Assembly (NCBI GenBank): GCA_932294295.1
Contig: OW028578.1
Location: 35,315,685-35,379,684 of the forward strand
Reading direction: 5' to 3'
Source: Alitta virens
Lineage: Eukaryota > Annelida > Polychaeta > Phyllodocida > Nereididae
DNA length: 64,000 bases
A program made the position numbers and the translations under genes. Under the pieces are notes generated by a model, which did not search any database, was not told the DNA's origin, and was given only the letters and a program-made list of their open reading frames with translations. Positions 12,401 through 24,534 of this stretch are shown here, one piece after another; position 1 is the stretch's first letter; the number at the start of each line of letters is the position of its first letter.

Positions 12401-14828
12401 CTCGAGCTATTTGCTATGATTGAATCAACACTAAATTCTACACAACTGAATGCTCCCTGAATCGGACATTAAAGTCTCCCAGCAAGAGCAAATGACATAT
12501 GTTTGCACCTGTTGACCTATGACCTCATTTAATCACTCCACCACCCCACAGTGGCATTGCCCAGCAAGAACTAGCAAAAGGGGTTTTCAAGCCAAACCGT
12601 GAAACCAGTACCAGACAATGAGCATTGTCCCCATTGTACTGCTGTCCTGCAATGAACTCTGGGAAGGCCAATGCATCATGGGAAATATGAGCAAGACTGA
12701 TCATGTAATATATAATCGATGACTATAATTTGTAAGATGTGGGGATATTTAAGTCATGTTCAATTTAATGCAACTGGTTTGAAATACACAGTATAACATG
12801 TAATATTATATCATAATGTAACATATTTTGACACATGAATGGATATGAATGAGTTGATGAATACTTTAGGGTAAGAGAAAATGTTTAAAAATGTTGCCTT
12901 TAAATTGGGCTGTGATTTCATGAGTGTCCTGTGCACTATTTTGAGATTACACTGTATTAATGAAAATATTTGAAAAAAATGGCAGTCAGATTTGAATACA
13001 AGATAATTGACACAAAAGTATATCATAAAAACTAACTTAATATAGTCCATGGTTTCCCAGCCTCTAAGATCTTGTGTCAACACAAAAAATACACAGCGGT
13101 GGGAAAATGTTTTTATCATATCTATTCATTTCTTTTTTACAGTTAAATCAATAAAACAGTAAAAACTGCAAAAAATGATGAATACAAGATAATTGACATA
13201 AAATAAATAATAAAAACTAACTTAATATAGCCCATGTTTTTCCCAGACTCTAAGATCTTGTATCAACACCAAAATACACAGCGGTGGGAAAATGTTTTTA
13301 TCATATCTATTCATTTCTTTTTTTAAAGTTAGAGCAATGAAACAGTAAAAACTGCAAAAAAATGAGGAGATAGATCTGATATAACTCCACCATGAAATGA
13401 ACATGACAACTGAGAGGTACTCACAACAATAAAGTTGCAGTTTTTATGGAATTGACACAAAACATTTGAATACTATCATGTCAATCAGGAAGCAAAATGT
13501 GCTGGAAACATAAAAAGTGAATTTATTTTATGGTATAGTAATAAATCCTACAACAAAAACTTGCTCTTTATAGATCTGAGAAAAGGTCATAGAGTTTTAT
13601 AGACATATTTTATTGAATTCCTACTTTTATATTAAAATGTATAGAAAATATCAGCATAAAAATCATACATTTTGTGATCAGAGCAAAAAATACATAGGCT
13701 CATAACTGGCAATGTATGAATAGTACATGATATGTACATGAATTCTGGCTGTGACTGGACATTATTTTCCTTGTCAGGTCATACTCTTGTACACAGTAAT
13801 TTGTTTGCTTACTATTTGTAGGCACTCCATGCCTGTTTCCAATACATTTCATTCACGTTTGGTCAATATGCAATGCACAGATGAGTGTACTATTAACAAT
13901 ATGTAGTAATATTCAATCTAGGAGAGACTAGAGTATGATGTATAATATGTATAAAATTGACAGACTTATGGTAACCTTAAAAATATATTAATCAAAATAC
14001 ATGATTTCCCTTAAATGGAGATGATATTATATATTATATTAATGCAAAAATTAATATATTTTCAAGATGATGGTCAAAGCAACACAACTATTGGCATTTT
14101 TGATAGACATATTTGTAGTTTGTGCCTAGACAGATATGCTTAAGAAATGCACATCCTAGAAAAGACCAAAAAAAAGGGCAAATATGGAACTGATCTCCAC
14201 TGATAACAGAATTGTCTGCTAAAGCTGTCCTCAGAGCAGCTCTGTATTACTTGCTAAATTATCATTGCAAGTGACAGCTAGACCGACAGATAGACAGATA
14301 AATGACAGGACAAATACAGAAAGTCACTTTAAGACTGATGACCCAATCAGTGTGTATCATTCAAGTGAAAGTGCAAACCAGTCACTTGAATACCATCCGT
14401 GGCCTTATGATTATTCTATGATCAATCACTGCCGCCATGTTGATAGGGTCATCCATTCCACAACATTGTTGATACGCATCAACGATCTAGGAATGCCAGG
14501 AATAGTGGTTGTTATTATTGTTTTCAATTGCTGTTTGTCTGTTATTAAAGGGTGCCTATGTTGGGGCAAGGAAAGACCCCCACTCGTGGGGTAAATTTGT
14601 AGCAATGTTTGGACTTCAATAAGCCTTATCATCTCATCATTACCTCTGCCATCCTGGGCCAGTAGCATTGAGACACATACAAAGATCAAGTGGTACTGCA
14701 TTGGTATATTAAGGAATATAAATGTCTTAAAAATGATCTTACCTCGTTTTATTTTTGCCAACTGTAATGACGGGCATCATCATCATGGGAGCTTGGGTAC
14801 TCATCTTAAAGGGCTTGCTAACTTCCAT
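6429..14828 (-). CDS. MS4A/CD20-like four-transmembrane protein, seven exons
   Basis: Seven exons on the - strand (CDS coordinates, 5' to 3'): 14743-14828, 10902-11052, 10173-10229, 9850-9960, 9121-9240, 8448-8631, 6429-6574. They total 855 bp (284 residues plus stop); every intron is GT-AG and all phases agree. After a short methionine-rich N-terminus come four hydrophobic segments: SLALGIVHITLGVTAIGLEI; a segment containing APGIWVGLLYIACGALGI, which spans exons 2-3; ILTFLILALSASSISIALFI; and LVAIGILDVLFNVWSAIIAG. Their order and the glycine-rich second segment fit the MS4A/CD20 superfamily of membrane proteins. The cytoplasmic C-tail is Met/Pro/Gly-rich with a polyglutamine stretch, then Ser/Asn-rich. 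The ATG at 14828 was chosen because it is the first in-frame start; an upstream ATG soon meets a stop. Function beyond membrane location cannot be stated. Family identity is likely but rests on topology and motifs. Confidence 0.85.
6641..6806. mobile_element. MITE family B, copy 1 (palindromic)
   Basis: An inverted-repeat element in the last intron of the MS4A-like gene. The left arm reads cagctgaacacagagttgga and the right arm is its near reverse complement. The interior holds the family motifs ctccagaggatgtcatgtga and gactcccattgg. Non-coding, although a chance open frame runs across it. Confidence 0.65.
7811..7966. mobile_element. MITE family B, copy 2
   Basis: The left end is ttacagcagatttcatagac and the right end the near inverse (tctatgatctgctgtaa). 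The centre carries gctcccattggctaa and its inverted partner ctggagttcag. It lies in the last intron of the MS4A-like gene. Confidence 0.7.
8898..9051. mobile_element. MITE family B, copy 3
   Basis: It starts cacagcagattttatagac and ends with the partial inverse tctaggagttctgttg. Internal motifs are ctccagatcacgtcatgtga and catctggagtttagtttcc. It lies between exons 6 and 5 of the MS4A-like gene. Confidence 0.7.
9601..9790. mobile_element. MITE family B, copy 4
   Basis: The longest copy, about 190 bp. The left arm is acagcaaatttgatgaactt and the right arm caatgagttctgctgt. The internal palindrome is ctccagagggacgtcatatg opposite catgatgtcccttggag. It lies between exons 5 and 4 of the MS4A-like gene. 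Confidence 0.7.
10015..10133. mobile_element. MITE family A, copy 4
   Basis: Left end cccagatggcatgacaaatc, right end gatttggaatgctatctggg. The interior has the shared gccagcgtcgtttc and cgcgccgatgttg blocks. It sits between exons 4 and 3 of the MS4A-like gene. Confidence 0.75.
10683..10880 (+). repeat. CTGTCTGTCTTTCTACA minisatellite
   Basis: About ten imperfect copies of an 18-20 bp unit built from CTGT, CTTT and CACTGTCTG steps. The array ends about 20 bases before the donor of exon 2 of the MS4A-like gene, so length change here would shift sequence close to that splice site. Confidence 0.8.
11053..14742 (-). other. first intron of the MS4A-like gene
   Basis: The 3.7-kb intron holds an inverted SINE family 3 fragment (about 11128-11275), long A/T runs, and a diverged direct repeat: the blocks at 13030-13130 and 13210-13325 are close copies (tctaagatcttgt followed by aatacacagcggtgggaaaa). 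A SINE family 3 piece also lies at 14560-14680. No further exon was found. Confidence 0.6.
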
Positions 14829-14902
14829 GCATCAATCTGGAATAAACAAATAAATAAATAAATGAAATAAATAACTGAATTGTTTGTCTAAAATTGCACG
14901 AA

Positions 14903-14926
14903 CTATCTATCTATCGATCTATCATA

Positions 14927-14959
<33 letters not shown>

Positions 14960-15069
14960 GTATATCTACTATCTATCCATTATCTATCTATCTACCTATC
15001 TATCTATCTATCAATATCTATCTATCTTTCTATCTATCTTTCTATTTATCTATCCATCTATTTATCTAG

Positions 15070-15100
<31 letters not shown>

Positions 15101-15114
15101 ATCTATCTATCTAT
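14903..15114 (+). repeat. TATC/TCTA microsatellite
   Basis: An almost continuous tetranucleotide array with a few interruptions, about 200 bp, lying about 75 bases upstream of the MS4A-like start codon's 5' side. Open frames across it are artefacts of the repeat. Confidence 0.95.
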
Positions 15115-15675
15115 AATCCAACACATCCTTTGCATCTGTAACTTGGTTATTTTACATCCAATCGAAAACTTTTAGCATGTGAAGTTGAAAAACACTATCC
15201 AAATATTATGAGAAGAAAAAAGAAAGAAAAAAAAAGTATGATAATGATATCTCGCTCTGTGATATGTATTACATACAGTTCGTGTGATGTTTATTTTATT
15301 TTATTTATTCAATAACATGGTATCATGCAAAGTTTACACATGCATTTTATGTTTGGTAAAAACAGCTTTATGAATTTGATACCATATACCATTGACTTAT
15401 AGGACTTATAGTAGTACATGTATTGTGCTAATGTCAGACTTGAAGAAGTTTTTCTGGTGTATAGATAGCTACACTAAAGGACGTTCTCAAACATAAAAGC
15501 CATAGAGTCAATGGAGGTTGAAATTAAAAAGGGCAGAGACTTTCAATAAGTGTCAAGAAAAGAAAGCGACAATGTATAGCATGTATGTGATCACTTTTGA
15601 CATGTTAACTGTATGTTTATCCTGAAAATCCTAGTTAATGCTCCTTTCTGTGTTATTCTGTATCTTTCTGTGAAT

Positions 15676-16145
15676 CGAATATAATATAATATAATATAAT
15701 ACACTAGAATATAATGGAATATAATAGACTAGACCAGACTAGAATAGAAAAGAATAGAATAGAATGTAATTAAATGTAATATAATATAATATAATATAAT
15801 ATAATATGATATGATATGTAATGTAATGTAATGAAATTAAATGAAGTAAAGTAAAGTAAAATAAAATCAATCAATAAAAACAAGAATATAATATAATATA
15901 ATATAATATAATATAATATAATATAATATAATATAATATAATATAATATAATATAATATAATATAATATAATATAATACAATGTAATGTAATGTAATGTA
16001 ATAAATATAATACAATATAATATAATATAATGTAATAAATATAATACAATATAATATAATATAATGTAATAAATATAATACAATATAATATAATATACTA
16101 AAATGAAATAAAATAAATAAAATAAAAATAAAATAGAATAGAATA
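15676..16145 (+). repeat. ATAAT pentanucleotide array with interruptions
   Basis: Runs of ATAAT at 15676-15702, 15776-15810, 15886-15980 and 16015-16100 are separated by related AATGT, AATAA and AGAAT variants. A 34-bp higher-order block (aataaatataatacaatat type) repeats three times around 16000-16090, so part of the array has amplified as a longer unit. Confidence 0.95.
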
Positions 16146-17804
16146 GAATAGAATTACTCTTTACCTTGAGCAGATGCAGAATATCATAGAATACAAATTA
16201 GGGTATAATTACTTTATTTTAGCACCGGTCGAATGGGATAGAACATTATAGAATATAATAGCTTTCTAGTAGCATAGGCAGACGTGATGATGCAATGCTA
16301 AGACTTGGAAGCTTTAGCATATTCACACGGTTGAAGGTTTTGCATTTGAAATATTTCATGTTGAACACCGTAAAAAATATAAAATATGTTACATGTTTCA
16401 TATTTATATATCGCTCTGTAACATGTTTAGACTTTTAAAATGTCTCTAAAATAAATGAAATATTTCTGAAGTATGTACTTCGCGTGATAAAGATAATCTT
16501 CTTGCACTTGACTTTTTTCGATAAATTGCATCAGTTTTTACGAGTGTAATTGACCAAAATGAAAGCGATATAATGCAGCAATTTTACACAGTGCACTGAA
16601 CAGCATTTATATAAGCCTGCGTATACATATTTCTTGCCGAGCTATATTATCTAGAGATATCAATATTATTCCTATATGAAACTTGTGCAAATGTTTGATT
16701 TTTGGATCAAACTTCCATAGAGTAAATATATTACCAGGTTTGGAATAATGTTAGATTCCCAGGCCGAGACATTCTTCGTGAGCTACGTACCAGCTGGATG
16801 TCGATCGCATGCTACAGTTAGTTTCATTAAAACGGCCCGTCAAATTGAGCCTAGCCAAAGCTGTAATTGCTGGCTACTCAAAACCGGATCTAAAATTATA
16901 TATTTATGATATATTACATTAATTTCTTACATTTGTCGATGTTTTTTTATTTATCTGGTGATAGATGTAAGCCGACTATGAGCTATAGAAGTGGACAGAA
17001 GCAGCTGGCTTTAGCATGTTTAGATCACAGTCAGGTATAGGTCGCTACAGCTGTCTAGAGTCAACCGTTTTTTATGAAACTAATTGTATGTTAAATTGGA
17101 GGTGCTTTGTATTCGGTGTCTATGCTGGGACAAGTAAAAGACCACATCCATGGGGTAAATGTGTACAATGTAGGATCATGGTGCTTACTTAAAGCAGTCC
17201 TATCATCTCCTCATTATGTCTGCCTCTGGTAGCTGGTCTTATAAGCTGACTAAGCTTCAGACCAGTGGCATTGAGACATTGACATTGGATATTTACTATG
17301 ATATATTGGATTATATTAATGCAATTAATTATCAGTGTACTTTCTATGTTTGCATAAAGCACCAATGATTTCCTTTTCAATGAAATTTTTGAAACCCAAC
17401 TGCTCTTTTTGTGCATGTTGTAACAAAAAACAGTGCAGCTATGTTATTATATCTGTCAAGGTAGCTGTCTACTTTGCTTGAATTTGCCTCAATTTCATGC
17501 TTGTTTTCCCTTGCATAATCAGAGGGTATTCAAGAGTACCCTCTCTATGAATTCTAATGCTTTTCAAGTACTCCTAGCAAAAACTTTGCAAACAAGTAAC
17601 ATGGACAAAAATTCCTAAGTGTAAGAACGATTAGGGGCAAACAAAGCCGCATCTGTTAACAATATAGAAGTCAGAGGCCATATAGTATGTTTGTTAAAAA
17701 GTGTTCTTAAACACAGCAAAATATACCACAAAAAAAAGGTTGTAATTTTATGCTTATGATACATATGGGTTGGGGTGTGTGTCTGCCATTCAATTGCATT
17801 TAAC
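16146..17804. other. non-coding; one SINE family 3 fragment
   Basis: AT-rich DNA without recognisable exons. A SINE family 3 piece lies at about 17115-17285 (gtctatgctgggacaag, catggggtaaatgtg, cagaccagtggcattgagac). Confidence 0.55.
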
Positions 17805-17821
17805 CTGCATTGTTGCAATTG

Positions 17822-18628
17822 TGTGTGTGTGTGAGTTATTGTTTAACGCCTCATCAGCACCTGAGTGGGCTATGTAGAGGCTCTCTAGGTTAAGATTGAT
17901 TATCTATATTTGGTAGTAGAAACCAGAAGCATATAAAAAATCAATAATTGTCTGGGTTGGATATCTAGTAAAGAGATGTTGTAAGGTAGTAGCTTGAAAC
18001 AGAGGTCTTCTAATGCATTTTAAGTGGGTGCAATCTAATAAAATATGTTTGATTGTTAGGGGGCACCGACAACTCTGGCATACCGGTGCCGGTTCATTGA
18101 CTAAAAGGTGTAAATGTGTAAGTCTTGAATGTCCTATAAGGCATCTGTGATATATTCCTTGATCTTTGCGAGTATTGAACCTACAAGGTATTTTATTTTG
18201 AATGCAAGGTAAGATTGAATGCAACTTGTTGTTATTACATTCATTCCATTGTCTTTGCCAGCAAGACATGATAAAAGATTTTATAGTCATTTTAAAATCA
18301 GTGTATGGAATGGTAAAATCAGTTATCTCTTTTTTAACAGCCTTTTTTGCTGCCAGGTCTGCTTTTTCATTCCCTTCAATGCCAGCGTGTCCAGGAATCC
18401 AGCGGAATACTATGTCTTTGTATTCGTGAAGATAGAAATACTTAATAAGAACATCTAAGATCCCAGGGTTATCAAGTTGTTTATTTTGGATTGCTTGAAG
18501 AGCAGATTTGGAATCAGAACAGATAACATAACGATCTGATTATGAGGCCTCGATGTTCTTTAAGGCAAGGTAAATAGCTGTTAATTCTGCAGTGTATATT
18601 GAGCAGTGGTCTGGAAGACGACATTCAG
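17822..18628 (-). pseudogene. 5'-truncated I-type LINE: RNase H and C-terminal zinc knuckle
   Basis: The insertion is flanked by a 16-17 bp target duplication (ctgcattgttgcaattg at 17805-17821 and 18629-18645). Read on the - strand it encodes the end of a LINE ORF2: RNase H motifs (IYTAELTAIYLALKNIE; ICSDSKSALQAI; WIPGHAGIEGNEKADLAA), then a basic region and a knuckle CQSCRCPLTIKHILLDC, ending FYYQI and stop. An in-frame TGA/TAA-type stop interrupts it near 18540, so this copy is dead. The 3' end is cctctacatagcccactcag, then gtgctgatgaggcgttaaac, then (CA)n. RNase H after the reverse transcriptase points to the I superclade. A sister copy lies at 53058-54245. Confidence 0.85.
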
Positions 18629-18689
18629 CTGCATTGTTGCAATTGAAAATTTGTGTTTTTTGGGAGATCAAATAGCTGAATGTAAAGAG

Positions 18690-18837
18690 TGGGTGGGTGT
18701 GGGTGATTATAGGGCTTTACATCTGGTATTTCTGCACCAGTTGGGCTAATTAGGACAGGCAGAGACCATGGCAATGAGACAAAGGATGAAACAGCCATCC
18801 AACTTAGGCTCGACCGGGAATCGAACCCAGGACCCAG
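18690..18837 (-). mobile_element. tRNA-SINE family 1, 5'-truncated copy
   Basis: On the - strand it has the B box (tcgattcccggtcgagcct), the body (ggatggctgtttcatccttt), the tail (caggacgtaaagccc-like, here diverged) and a CACCCA-rich end. The A box is missing: the copy is cut at the point where the next SINE's tail begins (18838), so the two stand head to tail. Confidence 0.8.
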
Positions 18838-19003
18838 TGGGTGGATTAGGGCTTTATGTCCTGTATTTCTGCACCTGGTTGGCTAATTAGGACAGGCAGG
18901 GACCATGGCAATGAGATGAAGGATGAAACAGCCATCCAACTTAGGCTCGACCGGGAATCGAACCCGGGACCCAGCGGTTGGAAGCCCAGAGCGCTACCTC
19001 TGC
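18838..19003 (-). mobile_element. tRNA-SINE family 1, second copy of a head-to-tail pair
   Basis: Nearly complete on the - strand, from gaggtagcgctctgggcttc through the B box to the tail gcagaaatacaggacataaa and cacccac. About 20 bases of the 5' head are missing. Confidence 0.85.
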
Positions 19004-19120
19004 AAAACAATAAACTATGACATATTACACAGTTTGCCATAAAAAAGTTCCATGATTGCCATTTACCATAAAAACGTTCCATCACCCAAACTGCTTTAAT
19101 AACTGCTTGCCATTGCAGTG

Positions 19121-19307
19121 GAGTGGGGGGCCTAGCTCAGTGGTAGGACGCTGGGCTTCCAACCCACTGGGACCCAGGTTTAATTTCCGGTCAAGCCTAA
19201 GTTGGATGGCTGTTTCATCCTTCATCTCATTGCCATGGTCCCTGCCTGTCCTTATTGCCCATCAGGTGCAGAAATACAGGGCGTAAAGCCCTAACCCACC
19301 CACCCAC
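19121..19307 (+). mobile_element. tRNA-SINE family 1, full length
   Basis: A complete copy: A box (tagctcagtggtaggacgct), B box region (gtttaatttccggtcaagcc), conserved body, tail (gcagaaatacagggcgtaaa) and (CCCA)n. It is flanked by a 12-bp duplication, gccattgcagtg, at 19109-19120 and 19308-19319. Confidence 0.9.
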
Positions 19308-19319
19308 GCCATTGCAGTG

Positions 19320-21099
19320 AGGCCGAAGTGTACTTCACTCTCAGAAGGTAAAGAAAAAACATGGAGTAGATGCCTATGGCTGGTCTTACTAGTGGTTTAA
19401 AACTCTATGTCATAAATCCTGTTGGGAGTAGGGCATATTATATTGGAGAGTAAATTTCCTCCCTTTATATGGCATAGTTCACTCTTAATAGGGTAATTTT
19501 AATCCTTTGTGAGAAATAGTGGAGTAATATTTGACATAGTTGCTCTACTCAACTTGTAGGGTTTATATATTTTTTGTTCTTTTTGAGGGTGCTTGGATAT
19601 GAAACCCACACCATTCCAATTGCAGCATAAAAGTACTATATCAATTGCCATAATAGACCATATTTGTCCCCTTGAAAAATCATGTATCTCTGTTCTGTAT
19701 AAGAGGAAAATATTCTAGTAAATTTAACAACACTTCATATAGATAGAACCAGCTCTTTTGAGCCATATTGCCCATATTGTTTGAACTTATTTCAAATGCA
19801 CCGACTGTCCCTAGCCATTGAGCATTTACTATTGACATTATCAACAACTGTGTACAACAGTAGACTGACACCTAAAACTCAACAAACTTGATCCAATCTC
19901 AAAGTCAAGTTAAGTTTACTATCTTCACTCAGCAATAGACATTGCACAGTAAAAAATGCAGAGCTCAAATTCAGTCAGTCGGCTGTGAGAGTGCAATTTC
20001 ACACACCCCACTGGGGTAAGATATCCTATCATTAAAATGGGAAATGTGCTATTTGTTTGGAGGACAAGACTGCCTCAAAATGTCTGGTAATAAAGGTGGG
20101 TGGTACCAGTATGCAGCCAAATTATAGTTTGGAGCAAGTGCCCATATGGTATAGAATAGTGAAGAACATATGATAACAGAGATATATGCTGAAAAATGGT
20201 ACATATAGCTGTGTTAATAAAACGGCATTATATATATATAGATAATCCTTAATCACACACATAAATGGTGTACTGTAGAAAAATATCAATTATTTTTTAA
20301 ATAGTATATAGTTGATCAAAATAGAAGAGTCTCTCATAATGAGAAATAATTGGGGATATTGTTTTTACTGCTGGATAGTTATAGTGTAAGTTGGATATAG
20401 TCTTGGTACCAAATTATGGCTTGGAATTTGCCCCTTGACCACCAAGAATAATAAGCTGGCACATTACTCCCACTATTATAATGTATTCCATAAGCCAGCT
20501 CAGACTGATAGATTCTTGTACCTGATATAAACTTAACTAACTGTTAAAAAGACTGTGTGAGTTGTGGGAACATGTCAAACACCACAACCATCGAACAACT
20601 GCACCATTCATAGATCTGGAGTCAATAAAAAGTCATTTGAAATTTTTTTTTTTTTTCTTCCTATTTGATAGATGTTAACTAGCCAAACTAAACACATGAG
20701 TCTAGCCGAGTGTAATTTACCTGCTAAAGCCAACCCAACCAGGCAAGAAAACATTTGTTTGTGAAAATATTCAGTGTGAAAAGAATACTAACAAAGCTTG
20801 CTTTGGTGTCTGATCAAACCAAGTTGACAGAACTCATTAATAAAATACCTCATGGTGGTGTATAATTACAGCCTGGTATGAGCATTTCAATGGCAATGGA
20901 ATAGCTATAATAATTCTTGCACTTTATCTGAGGAGAAAAAAATCCATTACAATTAGCTATAGACCTCCAAATGCAAAACCTCACTTCCATGGAGACCTTG
21001 CTGTTAATTTCTTTCATTTCTTGAGGAATGTACCCGAAGTCTACTGATACAGAATCATGTCAATGCTATTGGTGTGAATCTTACATAACTTTATATGAA
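19320..21099. other. non-coding, nothing recognised
   Basis: AT-rich sequence with no convincing exon, repeat family or RNA gene. Open frames are short and lack coding character. Confidence 0.5.
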
Positions 21100-21440
21100 T
21101 GGTTACCAGAGGTAGAAGTAATGATGATATGATAAGGCCTAGGATCCTGATCACGTTACATGGCCAAATGTGCCACGTGCGTTTTCCATGAGAACGCATG
21201 GAAAACACATGGAAAACGCACGTGGCAAATTGGCCATGTACACATATCATATACCTCATATACCTCATGGGTGGGGTTCATGACTTGCTGCCCCAGCATA
21301 GACATCTCATGCAAACGACATCCAGCTGAGATGCAGCCCATGGAAGGTGCCTGGATCTGGGATCAAACTTCAAACCTGCAGTGGAGCGGCTCAATGTTAT
21401 AACTGGCCAATGTCCTAACCACTGGGCCACCTAGATACTG
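21100..21440 (-). mobile_element. tRNA-SINE family 3 carrying an inserted hairpin
   Basis: On the - strand the head reads ggtggcccagtggttaggac (A-box-like), then a B-box-like ggtttgaagtttgatccc, then a body with tgctggggcagcaagtcatg and a 3' part (aaggcctaggatcc). The 3' part matches pieces at 4205, 11128, 14560 and 17115. A near-perfect palindrome (21157-21240) is embedded near its 3' end and is absent from the other pieces. Confidence 0.6.
21157..21240. repeat. near-perfect inverted repeat (hairpin)
   Basis: The left arm begins acatggccaaatgtgccacg and runs to ttttccatg (21190). The right arm is its reverse complement and ends at 21240. Part of the arm (catggaaaac) is repeated once more in the centre. 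Only one or two mismatches are seen over about 33 bp. Confidence 0.9.
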
Positions 21441-24161
21441 TACTTTTGCCATTCAGACTGGGGATTAAACCCAGACTAGTGTTACCAAAAACACCCTAAA
21501 TATATGGTGCCTCTAGATAATTAAGACACCCAAGGGGTGCACACCATAATAACCATTTACCCTGGGGTGGGATTTTCTCTTGCCTCAGAACAGTGCTTCC
21601 ATTTTTTTAATGCATATGAGTTATTTGCACATGGATATCCTTGTGCACAATAATGAACCTATTATTTAGTCAAGGAGTAGTAGATGTATAGACCCATACG
21701 TCATCAGACAACTATAGGATTACACAATAAACAATGATGACAATAGTGTCACATTCCTGAATTTCAAAAACAGGGAGGGGGGTCTTTTTACGAGTTTTTG
21801 AAACCCATTTTTAGCGTTTGTGGACTCAAGTTTTTCTGGAAAAAAGTGTTTGTTTTATCATGACTTTGCATCCAGGTAAAATGTTACGTTTTTAGCTTAT
21901 GAAGGTTTTATGAAATTAAATCTGCACTATGCCCCTATCCTCTTCCCAAAGAAACTTCAGTTTGTTAATTGATTTAAAGGGAAATGTCATATGTATACAG
22001 CACTGTGCAAAAGTCTTGGGACAGTCTCAAATTGATGACAAAAGTATCATATTGATACTCAATTACTAACAAATCATATTATGACTGTGAGAGTCACTAC
22101 CATGGTATTACTACTCCTCATTTTGATGACTCTACAATGTATGTTAAAAGTATTTCTAATATTTTTTTGTATATTTTGTACGGTTAGAGTTACTTTTTAC
22201 CAAATCTATGTGCATGCATAGCATACTACAAATATACAACTCTATATAGATCAGAAAAATTGTATTTCACCTTGCTCATTTTTATCAAATGGTTCGACTC
22301 TGTTGTATACATATAACTGCATGAATTCTGCTTAAGATACTTTCTGGAATTTTAACACAAGATCTGTCTAAACAGAAACATTAAGTGACTCAGCCTGTAT
22401 TTGTTCTGTATGAACATCATATTGCATAGCAATAATCAATCAACAATGTAGGCTTTGTACAGTAATAATATACCATCAATGAATCATGACTGTCCTGGAA
22501 TTCTAGAGTATATATATTTAGCAAACACAATTCATAGCAAAAATAACTATTTATGCACATGTTATTACTGTGAGGTCTTTGATAGTGAAATGCATGCATT
22601 TTTAGAAATACAAATTACATATCAAACTGCAAACCAGAAAACATAGTCATTAATTGGATCAAAATGACTCACTAATCTATTCATGTTAATTGGACAATTA
22701 TAAAAATGTCAAGATTTAAAGACATGTACACTGGTCACATAGTAATGCTCTATATGTGACAGTAAATTAATTTTGAATTGTTACTCATATTAATACTAGC
22801 CTACTCATGATATCAACCACATAATTCTGAGGTTTTCCTTTTATTAACACATCATGTCCAACACATATAAAAGCTACTTCAGACATTCTTTACATAGTCA
22901 ACTAGCTTACCTTGTTACAAAGCAGCTGCATGCACAATTGAACTGTGCCCTGGAGCCTGCAGCCTGTCCCACTGGAATGATCTCAGAAGCACCACCCCTC
23001 TTCTATGCCCTGCTAGAGTCAAGCAGCACCCCGCCAGGCCAGCATGGGTCATTGCTTCTGAAGCTTTGTCACAATCCATGCACAAATGAGTTAGGGCTGC
23101 ACAACTGAGCGTAGGAGTATAGTATTTTTTCTATGTAGGGAATATTAGTTTTAAAACATTTGCAGGATATATTGTAGTTACTTCGGTGGAAAGTGGTGAG
23201 GCTGAGCAATTTCTTGTTGGGAACATTACTCATCTAGCTTTTCCTTTATATAATAAAATTATTTTCTGATGTTCATCTCATTTATCTTACCCTCGTCATT
23301 TTCATGCAACTGGTGGTCAAAATAACTTTGAACTTAGTTCGCATAACAACAGTCATTATTATTGTTTAACAATGTGTTTTTCGTTTGTTTTAAATAATAA
23401 ACATGCTTAAAAAATATATATATTATATTGATAAATTTGAAGTTGATAACCATAAAGAAATGTAAAATAAATTTATTATAATCAATTTCTTCACTTGGGT
23501 GCGATATTTATAGAGATATAATAAATGTTGTCTCATTTGTGTATTGTCTTAGCATTGTTTTTAAAACTATATAATCGTTTATTGACAATAATTTAGCTAA
23601 TATCATATGGGCACAAAATATTAAATATTCTGTAAATGCAACATCTCTTATATCAGTATAATGTATGTGGAATTTTGTTTAAACAAGGGGTTACAAGGGG
23701 TCAGTGACCCACCTTTGCTGTGAGCTCCACCCCCATACAGAAAGTCACACATACCACTAATACAATAAATTAACCCTAGATGGCAGTAGCTCTGCTGTCA
23801 AAAAGGTTGATAGCCTAATGTCGGTGCCTACTATTCCATTTCATTGCTACAAACATTGGTGCATGTTTACTGTATTGCTAATTTTCCAATAACCCAGCAT
23901 TTGCCCAGACATTCTTCTTGGAACTAACTGGGAACCAGAACTGGGAGCTGACTTCACGTTACTGGTAGCCTACTGCTATCCTACTGCTAGCTGACTGTCA
24001 ACTGGAATCTGGGAACTGACTTCAATCTTTTTATACTAGCTAAAATGGTCCTATTACAATGAGTCTTGAGTAATATACAACCCTCAAAAATGTTAGTTTA
24101 CTCCCTCCCAAATGAAGTTAGTGAACTCTATACTTTAAGTAACAAACATTTCCGCTACTGT
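21441..24161. other. non-coding; a Tc1-like terminal repeat remnant at 22008-22036
   Basis: The stretch tacagcactgtgcaaaagtc followed by ttgggaca looks like a terminal inverted repeat of a Tc1-type transposon, but no partner end and no transposase were found nearby. The remainder is AT-rich with no recognisable gene. The frame at 22854-23108 was judged unconvincing. Confidence 0.5.
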
Positions 24162-24175
24162 TTCATAAGAACGGT

Positions 24176-24248
24176 ATGGTCTCTGCCTGTCCTAATTAGC
24201 CCAACTGGTGCAGAAATACAGGACGTAAAGCCCTAATCACTCACCCAC
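24176..24248 (+). mobile_element. tRNA-SINE family 1, 73-bp 3' fragment with target duplication
   Basis: Only the tail half is present, from tggtctctgcctgtcc to caggacgtaaagccctaatc plus CACCCAC. It is flanked by a 14-bp duplication, ttcataagaacggt, at 24162-24175 and 24249-24262. It is therefore a genuine 5'-truncated insertion rather than a later deletion, as expected of target-primed reverse transcription. Confidence 0.9.
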
Positions 24249-24534
24249 TTCATAAGAACGGTGGAAATAGGCCGTATATAGGAATGTAAATGGTTTTGCT
24301 TCTGTTTTATTACACCCTTTACTCCAAGAGATAAAGGTCGATCAGGCTTTCTACATAACCCATGGGTACTGTGAACTATGCTTCAGTCTACTAGAAAAAT
24401 TAAGAAGCTCACCACTACACCACAGATGTTATTGCTCCTGGTGGTGGTTGAAGAGTCAGAATAAAGCAGCAGTTCTATTTATACACTTGCAAAGAAAACT
24501 TAAGTCAAATAGACCAACAACCACTTGAGGGTAG

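Noticed and set aside
15770..16083. Tyr/Ile-rich frames on the - strand
   Set aside because: Translation of the ATAAT microsatellite.
22854..23108. 84-residue + strand frame
   Set aside because: No domain, no splice partners, ordinary length for chance in a locally GC-richer patch.
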